Below, one piece after another: positions 23,546 to 32,039 of a stretch of DNA of 64,000 nucleotides. The position numbers were made by a program, and so were the translations under genes. The stretch spans positions 5,567-69,566 of the forward strand of contig JAEWMH010000003.1 of NCBI GenBank assembly GCA_023393235.1, written 5' to 3'. The stretch comes from Bacillota bacterium (lineage in GTDB: Bacteria > Bacillota > Bacilli > Paenibacillales > NBRC-103111). How positions within the stretch are numbered: the first letter of the stretch is position 1; each line of letters begins with the position of its first letter. The notes under the pieces are model-generated. The model saw only the letters and a program-made list of their open reading frames with translations, did no database searches and was not told where the DNA came from.

Positions 23546-25321
23546 TTATCCATCCACCCTGAAAAAAGATACCAATTTTTGCAGCTCATCCGCCATCTGG
23601 GAAAGCTGCTGCGCTCCGGCCGCAACCTCCTCCATGGAAGCGTTTTGCTCCTGGGCCGCCGCGGCCACATTCTGGGACTGGCCCGCCGCCTCTGCGGAGA
23701 TAGCGGAAATTTGCTCCACCGCCGCAGCCAGACCGTCCATGCGGATGGAAACGTCGGCAGAGGCGTCGGCGGCTGTTCGGCAATGCTCTGCAGCGGCTTC
23801 CACTGCCTCCAGAATATCCCGGAAGGAGGTGCTGGCAGTAAAGGCCAGCTCCATACCGGCGGCAACCGCCGCCACTTCCTCCCGGGTTGCGGCTGCGGCC
23901 TGGGCGATCTCCCCTTTGATCTCGCTGATCAACGCGCCAATTTCCTCGGAAGCACTGCCGGTCTGCAGCGCCAGCTTCTTCACCTCGGCGGCCACCACAG
24001 CGAAGCCCTTGCCCTGCTCTCCCGCCCGTGCTGCTTCAATGCCCGCATTCAAGGCCAGAATATTGGTCTGGGAAGCGATGGCTGTGATCAGTCCGAGAAT
24101 TTCGCCGATGGCACCGGATTTCTCCTCCAGAAGCCTCACTGTTTTTTCGATGCCCATGATCTTTTCCTTGATCAGGGTCATATTATCCATGGTCTCCACC
24201 ATGGCCTTGGTGCCCTGCTCAGCCGTTGCGGCCGCTTGGGCAGAGGCTTGGGCAGCGGACTCCGAGCCTTGGCTGATTTTCGCTACACTGTCGTTGGCTG
24301 ACCGGGTCAGCTGGCTAATTTCGTCAATGATGCCGGATTGATGCTGGGCCCCCTCCGCCACCTCCTGGATAGAATGGGCGATATGCTCGGCGACCCGGCT
24401 GGTTTCCCCGCTGCCTGCCAAAAGCTCCTCCCCTGTGGCTGCGACCTGCAGAGAGGAAGAGGATACATGGCTGATCAATCCCCGGAGCTGTTCCTTCATA
24501 ACGGAGAAATGCTCCGCCAGACGCCCCACCTCATCGCGGTTCTTGATCCGCAGCTCTGCAAGCTGCAGATTCCCGCCCGCCATCTCCTCCACCTGGCCGG
24601 TGATCTGCCGAATGGGCTTGGCAATATGCCTGGCATACCATGCTGCCCCCGCAGACCCAACCACAGTAAACAACGCCAGTACAATCAGCATCATGTCCCC
24701 GATTTTATTGGAACCGGCATTAAAATCCACCAAATAAGATCCTGCTGCCACAACCCAGCCCCAATGGGGCTCGCTTCTGGAATAGGTCACCTTTGGGGCG
24801 GCCTCCTCCTTGCCGGGAAGGGGATTACTGTAATAAGTAAATCCGCCTTCCCCTTCACCTGTGCGGATAATGTCCTGTATGTACAAATTGCCGTCGGAAT
24901 CCTTGGAGTCCCACAGATTTTCGCCTTCCCGGTTGGGATGCATCACATCCATGCCTTTGGCATCTATCGCAAATGCGTAGCCGTGCTCTCCGATTTTATT
25001 GGCAATCTCCCTTGTTTTCCCGTCGGCCTTCATCGGCCCCACTGTCCGGACCCGCACCTGCTCCTGAGCTTCCTCCAATGTTACTGCACCCTTGTCCACC
25101 ATGCTTTGGTAGGCATCGATCAGTTGGATAGTCATATCCACATTCTGCTTCAAGGAGGCTTCACCCAGCTTGTCCATCTCCGACTTAGCCGTATTATAGC
25201 CGATATAACCAATTGTAAGGCCAGGAGTGACCAAAAGCAGCACACAAACCAGAATGGTCTTCCATTGCAGGCTGAACCGGAAACGGCGCCCGCTACGTCC
25301 GGACTTTCCCAGTAATTTCAT
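23546..25321 (-). CDS. Methyl-accepting chemotaxis protein with Cache sensor
   Basis: 591 residues. Membrane helix 1 (about 22-42), an extracellular Cache-type sensor (about 43-220, with GYAFAIDAKGMDVMHPN and WGWVVAAGSYL), helix 2 (about 225-245), a HAMP domain, then a long cytoplasmic coiled coil with the signalling hairpin (EKSGAIGEILGLITAIASQT and NAGIEAARAGEQGKGF). It signals to CheA/CheW in motility control. The ligand is probably a small carboxylate or amino acid by family analogy. Confidence 0.92.
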   Translation of the reverse strand: MKLLGKSGRSGRRFRFSLQWKTILVCVLLLVTPGLTIGYIGYNTAKSEMDKLGEASLKQNVDMTIQLIDAYQSMVDKGAVTLEEAQEQVRVRTVGPMKADGKTREIANKIGEHGYAFAIDAKGMDVMHPNREGENLWDSKDSDGNLYIQDIIRTGEGEGGFTYYSNPLPGKEEAAPKVTYSRSEPHWGWVVAAGSYLVDFNAGSNKIGDMMLIVLALFTVVGSAGAAWYARHIAKPIRQITGQVEEMAGGNLQLAELRIKNRDEVGRLAEHFSVMKEQLRGLISHVSSSSLQVAATGEELLAGSGETSRVAEHIAHSIQEVAEGAQHQSGIIDEISQLTRSANDSVAKISQGSESAAQASAQAAATAEQGTKAMVETMDNMTLIKEKIMGIEKTVRLLEEKSGAIGEILGLITAIASQTNILALNAGIEAARAGEQGKGFAVVAAEVKKLALQTGSASEEIGALISEIKGEIAQAAAATREEVAAVAAGMELAFTASTSFRDILEAVEAAAEHCRTAADASADVSIRMDGLAAAVEQISAISAEAAGQSQNVAAAAQEQNASMEEVAAGAQQLSQMADELQKLVSFFRVDG

Positions 25322-25360
25322 AATAACCCTCCAGCTCCAATTAAAAATCTATTTTAGACC

Positions 25361-25390
25361 ATCATATCAGAAAAGAGTGAATTTTGTCAT
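25361..25390 (-). promoter_or_regulatory. Candidate promoter of the chemoreceptor gene
   Basis: On the minus strand, ATGACA (25385-25390), an 18-bp spacer, and TATGAT (25361-25366), about 40 bp before the start codon. Confidence 0.5.
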
Positions 25391-25413
25391 AAAATGTTCC
25401 TTCTCCTAACGAA

Positions 25414-25458
25414 GAAATATAAAAAGCTCCTTATCCGGTTTGCTGGCGGATGGAGCTT
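25414..25458 (-). terminator. Terminator downstream of the FixH-like lipoprotein
   Basis: On the minus strand, AAGCTCC.ATCCG...CGGAT..GGAGCTT is followed by TTTATATTTC. It is about 190 bp after the lipoprotein stop. The rest of the 323-bp gap (25322-25644) shows no gene. Confidence 0.7.
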
Positions 25459-25644
25459 CAGGGTTTAGGGTTATTGAATGGCGTTAACATACAGAGAAGC
25501 AGCGGAAGATAGGTTTCCTCTGCATTAAAGGAAATTAGACTTCCGCTATCCGGCATTATGACACCTTCCGGCATAAATAACGGACACCTGCCTTCCGCTA
25601 GCGGGATGAACACAGCGTTCCTTGCTCCAGCCTCTGCCTCATCC

Positions 25645-26064
25645 CTATGACTTCACTTCCAGCTGTCTGACCTCCGTTTGATGGGCGGTACTGGTAATCA
25701 CATGGATGGACACCTCATAAAACCCCGCTTCCTTGAAGGTATAAGAACCCGCGAAGCGGTTCTCTCCTTTGTTCTCTCCCTTGATCTCCAGCTCCAGCGT
25801 AGAATCCTTCTTCTTCAGGTCAAAATAGACCTCCGCCCGTTTCGACAGCTTCTCCCGGCCGTTCACCTTCACCTCCAGCGTAACCGCCGAGCCGAGCCGG
25901 GGAACCGCCGGGTCCGCCGAAAAATCGATGGTGTACGGATTCAAATCCACTCCCGGCGCAGGAGCCGCTGTAGTGCCGCAACCGGCCATAAGGGCCAGCA
26001 GCCCCCCAATCCCCGCCACCAGCAGCAGATGCCTAAAAGCTCCACCAAACCTCCACTTTTTCAT
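25645..26064 (-). CDS. FixH/YtkA-like lipoprotein
   Basis: 139 residues from the ATG at 26064. The signal peptide ends in lipobox LMAGC. The mature domain (about 45-139) is an Ig-like fold with PAVPRLGSAVTLEVKVNG and FKEAGFYEVSIHV, as in YtkA/FixH proteins linked to copper and oxidase assembly. It lies downstream of nosD-L-Y-F on the same strand but is separated by 476 bp of repeats. Its ribosome binding site (GGGGG) is the end of the 81-bp array. The frame stays open far upstream only because the repeat length is a multiple of three. Confidence 0.75.
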   Translation of the reverse strand: MKKWRFGGAFRHLLLVAGIGGLLALMAGCGTTAAPAPGVDLNPYTIDFSADPAVPRLGSAVTLEVKVNGREKLSKRAEVYFDLKKKDSTLELEIKGENKGENRFAGSYTFKEAGFYEVSIHVITSTAHQTEVRQLEVKS

Positions 26065-26074
26065 GTGAATATCC

Positions 26075-26304
26075 CCCTCAGAATAACTTGGTCCATGCCG
26101 CAGGCCGGGTAAGTTATGATAGCCTCGAAATCGGCACAGCCGATTTGAGGGCAGCCCCTCAGAATAACTTGGTCCACGCAGCAGGCCGGATAAGTTATGA
26201 CAGCCTCGAAATCGGCAGAGCCGATTTGAGGGCAGCCCCTCAGAATAACTTGGTCCATGCCGCAGGCCGGATAAGTTATGACAGCCTCGAAATCGGCACA
26301 GCGA
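26075..26304. repeat. Three-copy 81-bp tandem repeat, each with two hairpins
   Basis: Units start at 26075, 26156 and 26237 (the last truncated near 26304). Read on the minus strand, each has a hairpin AAATCGGC-N3-GCCGATTT and a second inverted repeat ATAACTT...AAGTTAT. The array runs up to the ribosome binding site of the lipoprotein at 26064, so it probably forms part of its leader. Copies differ at only a few positions, implying recent duplication. It is not a CRISPR array. Confidence 0.9.
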
Positions 26305-26320
26305 TGCCCAACCGGACTTG

Positions 26321-26502
26321 TTACGGAACTGACAGGCCCTTAGACGAGCAAAATGCATCTTTTGGAGAAATAACGGAACTCACACGACCTTACGCCGCTT
26401 TTCCCCCATAAACGCATCTGTTTTCCCTCCTAAGAGACGTATAGTTCCGTTACCCGCAGAAACAGCGAATTTTCAGCCTTTAACGGTCGCTGAGTTCCGT
26501 TA
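26321..26502. repeat. 182-bp palindromic element, copy III
   Basis: Forward units start at 26321 (TTACGGAACT) and 26371 (TAACGGAACT). Inverted units have AGTTCCGTTA with CCGTTA at 26447 and 26497. Spacings are 50, 76 and 50 bp. It is adjacent to the 81-bp array and ends 39 bp before the nosF stop codon. Confidence 0.88.
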
Positions 26503-26540
26503 GTCAACATGCCCGGATTAAAACTTGATCCCCACCGTTT

Positions 26541-27272
26541 CTACTCGGCCCGCTTATCCAGCTCACGCAGCGAATGGGCGAACGCCTTGGAGAGCCCGTT
26601 CTCGCCGTACCGGCTGCGGAACTCCTCCATGGGTGCGGCCATGCTGACTTTCCCCTCATGAAGGAGGATGGCGTGGTCCGCCGTCCATTCCGCCGTCTCC
26701 AGCTGATGCGTGGAAAACACCACCGACTGCCCTTGAACCTTGCGCCGGTTGATCAGCTCCGCCAAGGCCTGCAGCCAATAGGGGTCCAGCCCGTTGGTAG
26801 GCTCATCCAGCACCAGAAGCTCCGGTTCCCCCAGCAGGGCTTGGCCAAACAGCAGCCGCTGGCGCATCCCTTTGGAGAAGGTGGACACCTTGGCATGGCG
26901 CACAGAGGTCAGTCCTACCTCTTCCAGTACCGCTTCCACCCGTTTCCGGGCAGCCGGCCCCCGCAGGGCAGCGTAAAACTCCAGCGTCTCCCCGGCAGTC
27001 AATGCTTGGCCGAATTGAAAGTCATCCGGCATATATCCGATCAGAGCGGAGCAGCCAGGCCGGTCCTCCTTCCAGGTTCGGCCGGCCAGACGCACCGTTC
27101 CGGCAGTAGGCTCCGTAATGCCGGCGATCATCCCCAGAACGGTACTTTTGCCCGCACCGTTGCCGCCGCACAGCGCCAGCACCTGACCGGCAGGCAGCTG
27201 GTAATCCACAGGCTGGACCACCGTCCGGCCGCGGATATCCTTTTTGACCCCGTCCAGCTCCAATACCGTCAT
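26541..27272 (-). CDS. nosF: ABC ATPase, NosF-like
   Basis: 243 residues from the ATG at 27272, which overlaps the permease stop (ATGA). Walker A GGNGAGKST, signature FSKGMRQRL, Walker B LLVLDEPTNGLDP. Gene order nosD-nosL-nosY-nosF identifies it as NosF, which with NosY and NosD forms the complex that helps assemble the copper sites of nitrous oxide reductase. nosZ itself is not in the window. Confidence 0.85.
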   Translation of the reverse strand: MTVLELDGVKKDIRGRTVVQPVDYQLPAGQVLALCGGNGAGKSTVLGMIAGITEPTAGTVRLAGRTWKEDRPGCSALIGYMPDDFQFGQALTAGETLEFYAALRGPAARKRVEAVLEEVGLTSVRHAKVSTFSKGMRQRLLFGQALLGEPELLVLDEPTNGLDPYWLQALAELINRRKVQGQSVVFSTHQLETAEWTADHAILLHEGKVSMAAPMEEFRSRYGENGLSKAFAHSLRELDKRAE

Positions 27273-28084
27273 TCGTACCGTCTCCTCTCCCAGATCAGAG
27301 TGCCGGCCAGCAACGTACAAGCGGTCCACGCCAACCCGGCTCCGGCAAAACCCGCCAGCCCCCCGGCCCCCTGCATCCATCCGATCCAGCCCGCGTATTC
27401 AGGGCCGAAGCTTGCGCCGCCGCCCATCCGTGTCACCATAAAAATCCGCACCATTTCCGCCGGGTTCAGGAAGGACAGCACCTGCAGAGCCGGCTTAATG
27501 GCCGGGTACGGCAGAAAACCAAGCACAGCGATTAGTAACGTCGGCCAAGCCAGCACCAGCACAAACCAAATGCCCACGCTGATTGTCAAGGCATGCCACC
27601 GACCCTTGGCAAGCGTGCCTGCAAATACGGCCACCCCCAAAAAGATAAACACCAGTGCCAGGGACGAAAAATAAAAAAACGCCAGCAAGGACAGTGAAAA
27701 ATTCCTGCCAAGGATGCCTCCGATCAGACCGGACAATCCAAAACCCGCACCCACCACGGTGAACATCACAAGACACAAACCAACATATTTCCCGAGCAAT
27801 AATTGCCAGCCGGACAAGGAATACACGGATAACAGCCGCCACCCGCCCTCCTCCTTCTCCGCAGTTACCGCAAAAGAACCCAGCAGCAGGGTCATCAGAG
27901 GTAACAAATACAAAATCAGATTCAGCAGGCTGCCCGTACCGTGGGTATACCCCTCCAGCCCCGAATGGGACTGGATGAGGACAATCGCCAGCGTAAAGCA
28001 GGCGAACAGCACCATAAAGGAATATGCCCACGGATTGCGCATCCCCAGCTTGATCTCACGCAGGGCGATAATCAGCCATTTCAT
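27269..28084 (-). CDS. nosY: ABC-2 permease, NosY-like
   Basis: 271 residues with six predicted membrane helices, beginning with the typical IALREIKLGMRNPWAY motif of NosY/ABC-2 exporters. It overlaps nosF by four bases and follows nosL by 54 bp. It forms the membrane channel driven by NosF, with NosD as the outer-face partner. Confidence 0.85.
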   Translation of the reverse strand: MKWLIIALREIKLGMRNPWAYSFMVLFACFTLAIVLIQSHSGLEGYTHGTGSLLNLILYLLPLMTLLLGSFAVTAEKEEGGWRLLSVYSLSGWQLLLGKYVGLCLVMFTVVGAGFGLSGLIGGILGRNFSLSLLAFFYFSSLALVFIFLGVAVFAGTLAKGRWHALTISVGIWFVLVLAWPTLLIAVLGFLPYPAIKPALQVLSFLNPAEMVRIFMVTRMGGGASFGPEYAGWIGWMQGAGGLAGFAGAGLAWTACTLLAGTLIWERRRYE

Positions 28085-28138
28085 CTTTGTCGCACTTCCC
28101 TTGCCGTTGATCTTGTCGGAGCTTTCCCGGAATACGGC

Positions 28139-28624
28139 TTACATGCCGCCGTGGCCGCCTCCCATGGAATGGGCCCAATCGTGGCTGTCCAGCTCCTTGG
28201 CAGTCATCTTCTTCCCTGCGCCCGCTTCTTTAATAAACTTGTCCGCATCCGCTTCCTTGGCAAAGGACACCACCCCGAAGCTCATGGGCGTTTTGATGCC
28301 TTTGTCATAGACATATACCGCCTGGTCCAGGTTAATCCACTCTTTGGTGTAATAATCCCGGACGAATGCAGCCCCTACCTTATCCCTGCCGTTTTTGTTC
28401 AGCCATACGTACAAATCTCCTAGATCATCGAACTTCAGCGGCTTCTGATCCTTCAAAATAATCTGTGTGGCGTATTGGTCATCCTTGATCAGCATCTGGC
28501 AAACTTCACATTTGTCTACACCCTCGTTAATGGCAACCGCCTTATACTCCGTTTTGCCGCAGGCAGAAAGCACCGCCAGGGCCAATACCAGAACCATCAA
28601 AACCAGTACCGGTTGTTTCTTCAT
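28139..28624 (-). CDS. nosL: NosL copper-binding lipoprotein
   Basis: 161 residues. Lipobox LSACG is followed by a NosL domain with the Cu(I) site CEVCQM (C-x2-C-x-M) and DLGDLYVWLNKNG. The C-terminus is rich in His, Met and Gly (HSMGGGHGGM), which may add copper binding. NosL delivers copper to the NosDFY/NosZ assembly pathway outside the membrane. The start overlaps the nosD stop by four bases. Confidence 0.92.
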   Translation of the reverse strand: MKKQPVLVLMVLVLALAVLSACGKTEYKAVAINEGVDKCEVCQMLIKDDQYATQIILKDQKPLKFDDLGDLYVWLNKNGRDKVGAAFVRDYYTKEWINLDQAVYVYDKGIKTPMSFGVVSFAKEADADKFIKEAGAGKKMTAKELDSHDWAHSMGGGHGGM

Positions 28625-30012
28625 TGCGCTTTTCCTCCTTTAATAAAAATCAAACCGCTGGCCGCCAGCAAGAGCGCCCCGCAAAGAATGGAAGCCCATC
28701 TGCCGCCAGCCGCAGGATCAGCCGGTTCAGCAGCGGCCCGCGGTTTCATCAGCGGTGCCTGATCCATCAGATCCTCCCGGCTGCCCGAACCGAACAGCCC
28801 CTCCAGAAACAGCATACCCGGCGCCCCGAAAAACAGCTGGTAGGCAGGCGTTTCATCTGTCAAGCTGAGGAAGAAGGAGTTGCTCCGGTAGGGCAAATCA
28901 CTGATGCCGTCCCCTTGCAGATCCAAACCGCCATGATCATCCCAAAAATTATGCTCGATGATGTTCCCCGCTTCCGCTACCGCCTGGGCCTGAATCACAT
29001 TGGCCACAAAATCATTGCCGGTGAGCCGGTTGCCCTCCGCATCGGTCATTTGAATCCCCAAAAAATTGCGCAGAAACCGGTTGTTCTTGATGGTGGTGTC
29101 CCGCAGGGTTTGGGCATAGATGCCCAACCGGTTGCCCTCCACACGGTTATTCTCCAACAGCACCCGCTTCACGTCGAACAGCAGAATGCCCTGGGCGGTG
29201 GCATTGGCGCTTTGTTTGGCAAAATCATTCCCCGTGACCTGCGCCCCTTCATCCGCCATAATCATGGCTCCGGTCACATTGCGGCTGCCCGTATTGCCGG
29301 TGACTGCCGTATCCCGGCTGAACATCAGGTGGTAGCCGTACCGGGATTCAGTGACCATGTTGCCCTCAATCCGGTTGCCTGCCCCTTTTTCAATATAAAC
29401 CCCGTCAAACATATTGCTGATCCGGTTATTCCGGATCTGATTGCGGTCTGATTCCAGGAGATCAATGCCATTCCCCCGTTCCACCGGCTCTTCATCCTGG
29501 GATAGGCCGGTTTCCGGGACCGTCGTTCCTTCGATATGTATGTGTTCCAGAATATTCTCGTGGGCTTGATGGAGACGGATACCGAAGCCCTGTGTGGCAA
29601 TGGTCAGGCTGTTCAGAAGGTTGCAGCTGCCAGCCACCTCCAAGGCCACACTGTCCGGATCCTCACGGGTATCCTCAATCCCGATTCCCGTCAGCTCTGC
29701 GCCGGAGGCCTCCAGCCGAATCACCGGTCCATCCGTTCCATTCACTACCTTGGCTTTACCGTCTCCCTGGAGACGCAGCGGCTTTCGGATCACCAGAGGT
29801 CCAACATACCGTCCCTCCGGAATCCGGAGCACACTGCCTTCCCCCGCCGCATCCACCAACGCCTGAAGTGAGGCCGGCTCTCCAGCCGATGCTCCTCCTG
29901 CCGCTTTCACCGGTCCGGCTGTCAGCCCCAGAACCGCTCCCGCCAGCACAAAACACAAAAGGAACAAGAGGAGCCTGTCACGTTTTTTTCGTTCCGACAC
30001 GCTGCCGTCCAT
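28621..30012 (-). CDS. nosD: NosD-like right-handed beta-helix protein
   Basis: 463 residues from the ATG at 30012 (AAGGAGG upstream but widely spaced; the frame also opens at 30060 without a site). An N-terminal signal or anchor, a carbohydrate-binding/sugar-hydrolase (CASH) beta-helix of many NRI/GNR/NNRF-type rungs, and a C-terminal membrane helix (about 435-455). NosD partners NosF and NosY in copper-centre assembly. It is first in the nosD-L-Y-F operon. Confidence 0.87.
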   Translation of the reverse strand: MDGSVSERKKRDRLLLFLLCFVLAGAVLGLTAGPVKAAGGASAGEPASLQALVDAAGEGSVLRIPEGRYVGPLVIRKPLRLQGDGKAKVVNGTDGPVIRLEASGAELTGIGIEDTREDPDSVALEVAGSCNLLNSLTIATQGFGIRLHQAHENILEHIHIEGTTVPETGLSQDEEPVERGNGIDLLESDRNQIRNNRISNMFDGVYIEKGAGNRIEGNMVTESRYGYHLMFSRDTAVTGNTGSRNVTGAMIMADEGAQVTGNDFAKQSANATAQGILLFDVKRVLLENNRVEGNRLGIYAQTLRDTTIKNNRFLRNFLGIQMTDAEGNRLTGNDFVANVIQAQAVAEAGNIIEHNFWDDHGGLDLQGDGISDLPYRSNSFFLSLTDETPAYQLFFGAPGMLFLEGLFGSGSREDLMDQAPLMKPRAAAEPADPAAGGRWASILCGALLLAASGLIFIKGGKAQ

Positions 30013-30067
30013 GGGGTTTCCGCGGCCTCCTTTGTCTGTCCGGCAACCCGGACGCTTCATTTAGGAC

Positions 30068-30104
30068 GTGTCTGAAAAATTGCTCCCCCGGAGCTTTCAG
30101 ACAC
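30068..30104. repeat. Inverted repeat between the PBP gene and nosD
   Basis: GTGTCTGAAA...TTTCAGACAC is a 10-bp perfect inverted repeat with an inner GCTCC/GGAGC pair. It could be a terminator-like hairpin after the PBP gene or a remnant of a small insertion element. It lacks a clear T tract. Confidence 0.55.
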
Positions 30105-30135
30105 CCCCTAGTATATCGGACCTGACATGGCCCCG

Positions 30136-31929
30136 TCATTTTTTTCGTTCTTTTTTTTCAAAATCGGCCAAAACCTCCATCACCTGACGGAACAGCATAA
30201 CCGCCTCTGAGCCGCTTGCCTTCTGCTTCAGGGAAACCACCGCAACGGCATACCGGGGAGCCTCCACCGGACCGTACCCGATAAACCATTGGTTGTACAG
30301 ATCTGTTCCTGCCTCGGGGACCTGGGCTGTTCCGGATTTGCCTGCCAGATGCCAGCTGGCTCCCTTCAGGGCCATTCCCGTGCCGTTGACCACCACGTCC
30401 TGCATCCACTTGAGAAGGGTCTCTGAAGTCCCCTTGGATATACCATCCTCACCGGACAAAAGCTTCGCCGGAAACTCCGCCAGCTTCCGGTCCGTCTGGT
30501 AACGCACCTCCTGCACCGCCCTGACGGACTGAAGCTTGCCGCCATTCAGCAGTGTTACCACCATATTAGCCGCCTGTAAGGGAGTCATACGCACATCGCG
30601 TTGCCCAATGGCCGTCTGCAGCCGGGCACCCTCGTCCTTCCGCGCCGCCTCATCCGTCCAGATTGTACCGCTGCCCTCCCGGTCCAGTTGGCGGAAGACA
30701 GGGTCCTGCAGCAGCTTGCCGCTCCAGCCCACCGTGTCTCCAACGCCCAGCTTCCGGGCGGTTTCCTCTACCTGCTCCGGTGTCAGCCGCTGCATAATTT
30801 GCCCGAACACAATATTGCAGGATTGGGCATAAGCCTGACGGAAGGTAAGCGTACCATGCCCCTCCTTTTTCCAGCAGGTAAAATGGTATTTGCCCCAGGC
30901 CCCCTTACATTCGAACCGTTCATCGGGACGGGCAACACCTGCCTCAAGCGCGGCGGCGGCGATCACAGTTTTGAAGATGGAGCCCGGGGTGGCCTCCAAC
31001 AGCGCCTGATTGGCCCAGCCCTTATCCTGCGGATTTACACTGTCCGGATCGAAGCGGGGCCGGCTGACTATACCGGCAATATCTGCTGTCTTTGCATCCA
31101 ACACCACAATAGCCCCGTTCTTCAAACCCGCCTCGTCCGCCAGCAGTTCCAAGCCGTTCTGAAGACCGGCGTCCAGAGTGGTCATCACCTTCAGCGGATA
31201 ATAGGTATTCTCTGGTGCATGAAGCCGGTAGCCGATGTCGGGAATCGGCTCATTGCGGGAGTCCGTATACAACGAAAGGAAAGTACCTCCCAACCCGTTC
31301 AATAGAGGTTGAAAGGATTTTTCCAAACCGGCTGCGCCGATTAGACTGTCTGAAGCCAGACGCCCCGCCTCCACCATAGGCCTAAACTCCGCCTTCACCC
31401 GCTCCGGATTCTGCCCGATGTACCCGATCAATTGCGCCGCGTTATAGGGGGGAAGATACCGCTTTCTGAAGGGCACCACCGCCACAGCAGCTGGCTGCAG
31501 CTTGCGGATGGTCTGGGCAGTGCCGGGGGAGAGCGGCAGCGGCTTATTTCCGCCAGCGCCCGTCCAGAACCGGGGAACCGTCAGCTCCCGTCGGAACCGG
31601 ACCCATTCCTGCGGCTCTATGCTCAGCACCCGGCCCATTGTCTCCGCCTCCTCTTGGCTGATTGAAGCTGCCAGCGAAACAGGAAACACCAATAGCGCCG
31701 AATACGTCTCGCCTGTGAGAGACACCCCGTTCCGGTCATAAAAATCCCCGCGCCCTGAATCCAGCAGCAGCCGCTGCTCACGCTGCAGCACGGATTGGCG
31801 GACCAGATCCACCGGAGTGGAGGCACGCTCCACCTCCTGGACCGTCTGAAGCCAGAGAAGTCTTCCTGCCAAAGCCGCTATTGCCGCAACAAGCCCCAGC
31901 AGGATGAAAAATATGCGGCGCTTATCCAT
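30136..31929 (-). CDS. Class B penicillin-binding protein (transpeptidase)
   Basis: 597 residues from the ATG at 31929 (AAAGG nine bases upstream; the frame opens at 31986 without a site). It has an N-terminal membrane anchor (about 6-28), a PBP dimerisation region (about 35-230), and a transpeptidase domain with SxxK (PGSIFK), SxN (SCN) and KSG (GKSGTA). It cross-links peptidoglycan with a SEDS glycosyltransferase partner. It resembles PbpI/PBP2-type sporulation or rod PBPs but cannot be assigned exactly. Confidence 0.9.
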   Translation of the reverse strand: MDKRRIFFILLGLVAAIAALAGRLLWLQTVQEVERASTPVDLVRQSVLQREQRLLLDSGRGDFYDRNGVSLTGETYSALLVFPVSLAASISQEEAETMGRVLSIEPQEWVRFRRELTVPRFWTGAGGNKPLPLSPGTAQTIRKLQPAAVAVVPFRKRYLPPYNAAQLIGYIGQNPERVKAEFRPMVEAGRLASDSLIGAAGLEKSFQPLLNGLGGTFLSLYTDSRNEPIPDIGYRLHAPENTYYPLKVMTTLDAGLQNGLELLADEAGLKNGAIVVLDAKTADIAGIVSRPRFDPDSVNPQDKGWANQALLEATPGSIFKTVIAAAALEAGVARPDERFECKGAWGKYHFTCWKKEGHGTLTFRQAYAQSCNIVFGQIMQRLTPEQVEETARKLGVGDTVGWSGKLLQDPVFRQLDREGSGTIWTDEAARKDEGARLQTAIGQRDVRMTPLQAANMVVTLLNGGKLQSVRAVQEVRYQTDRKLAEFPAKLLSGEDGISKGTSETLLKWMQDVVVNGTGMALKGASWHLAGKSGTAQVPEAGTDLYNQWFIGYGPVEAPRYAVAVVSLKQKASGSEAVMLFRQVMEVLADFEKKERKK

Positions 31930-31985
31930 CCTCATCATCCTTTGCTTTCTCTTCCTCTCCAGTATGGGCAACATTTCCACCGCCA

Positions 31986-32022
31986 AAACAAAAACAGGCC
32001 CCCTCGGATAAAGGGAGCCTGC
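31986..32022 (-). terminator. Terminator after the pectate lyase
   Basis: On the minus strand, AGGCTCCCT...AGGGGGCCT is followed by GTTTTTGTTTT. Confidence 0.8.
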
Positions 32023-32039
32023 CTCCAGCCCGCAAACGG

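Noticed and set aside
25490..25605. A possible fourth 182-bp element (TTCCGCTA twice, AGCGGAAG once)
   Set aside because: The motif differs (CCGCTA for CCGTTA), spacing is 52 bp, and the first forward unit is missing. It may be a distant relative but does not meet the pattern.
26061..26258. Repetitive frame reading through the 81-bp array (DQVILRG repeats)
   Set aside because: Not called as a gene because it lacks a start signal; the open frame follows from the repeat length being a multiple of three. Kept only as an alternative in the findings.
30068..30104. Insertion sequence end (GTGTCTGAAA inverted repeat)
   Set aside because: No transposase or target duplication nearby; listed only as an inverted repeat.
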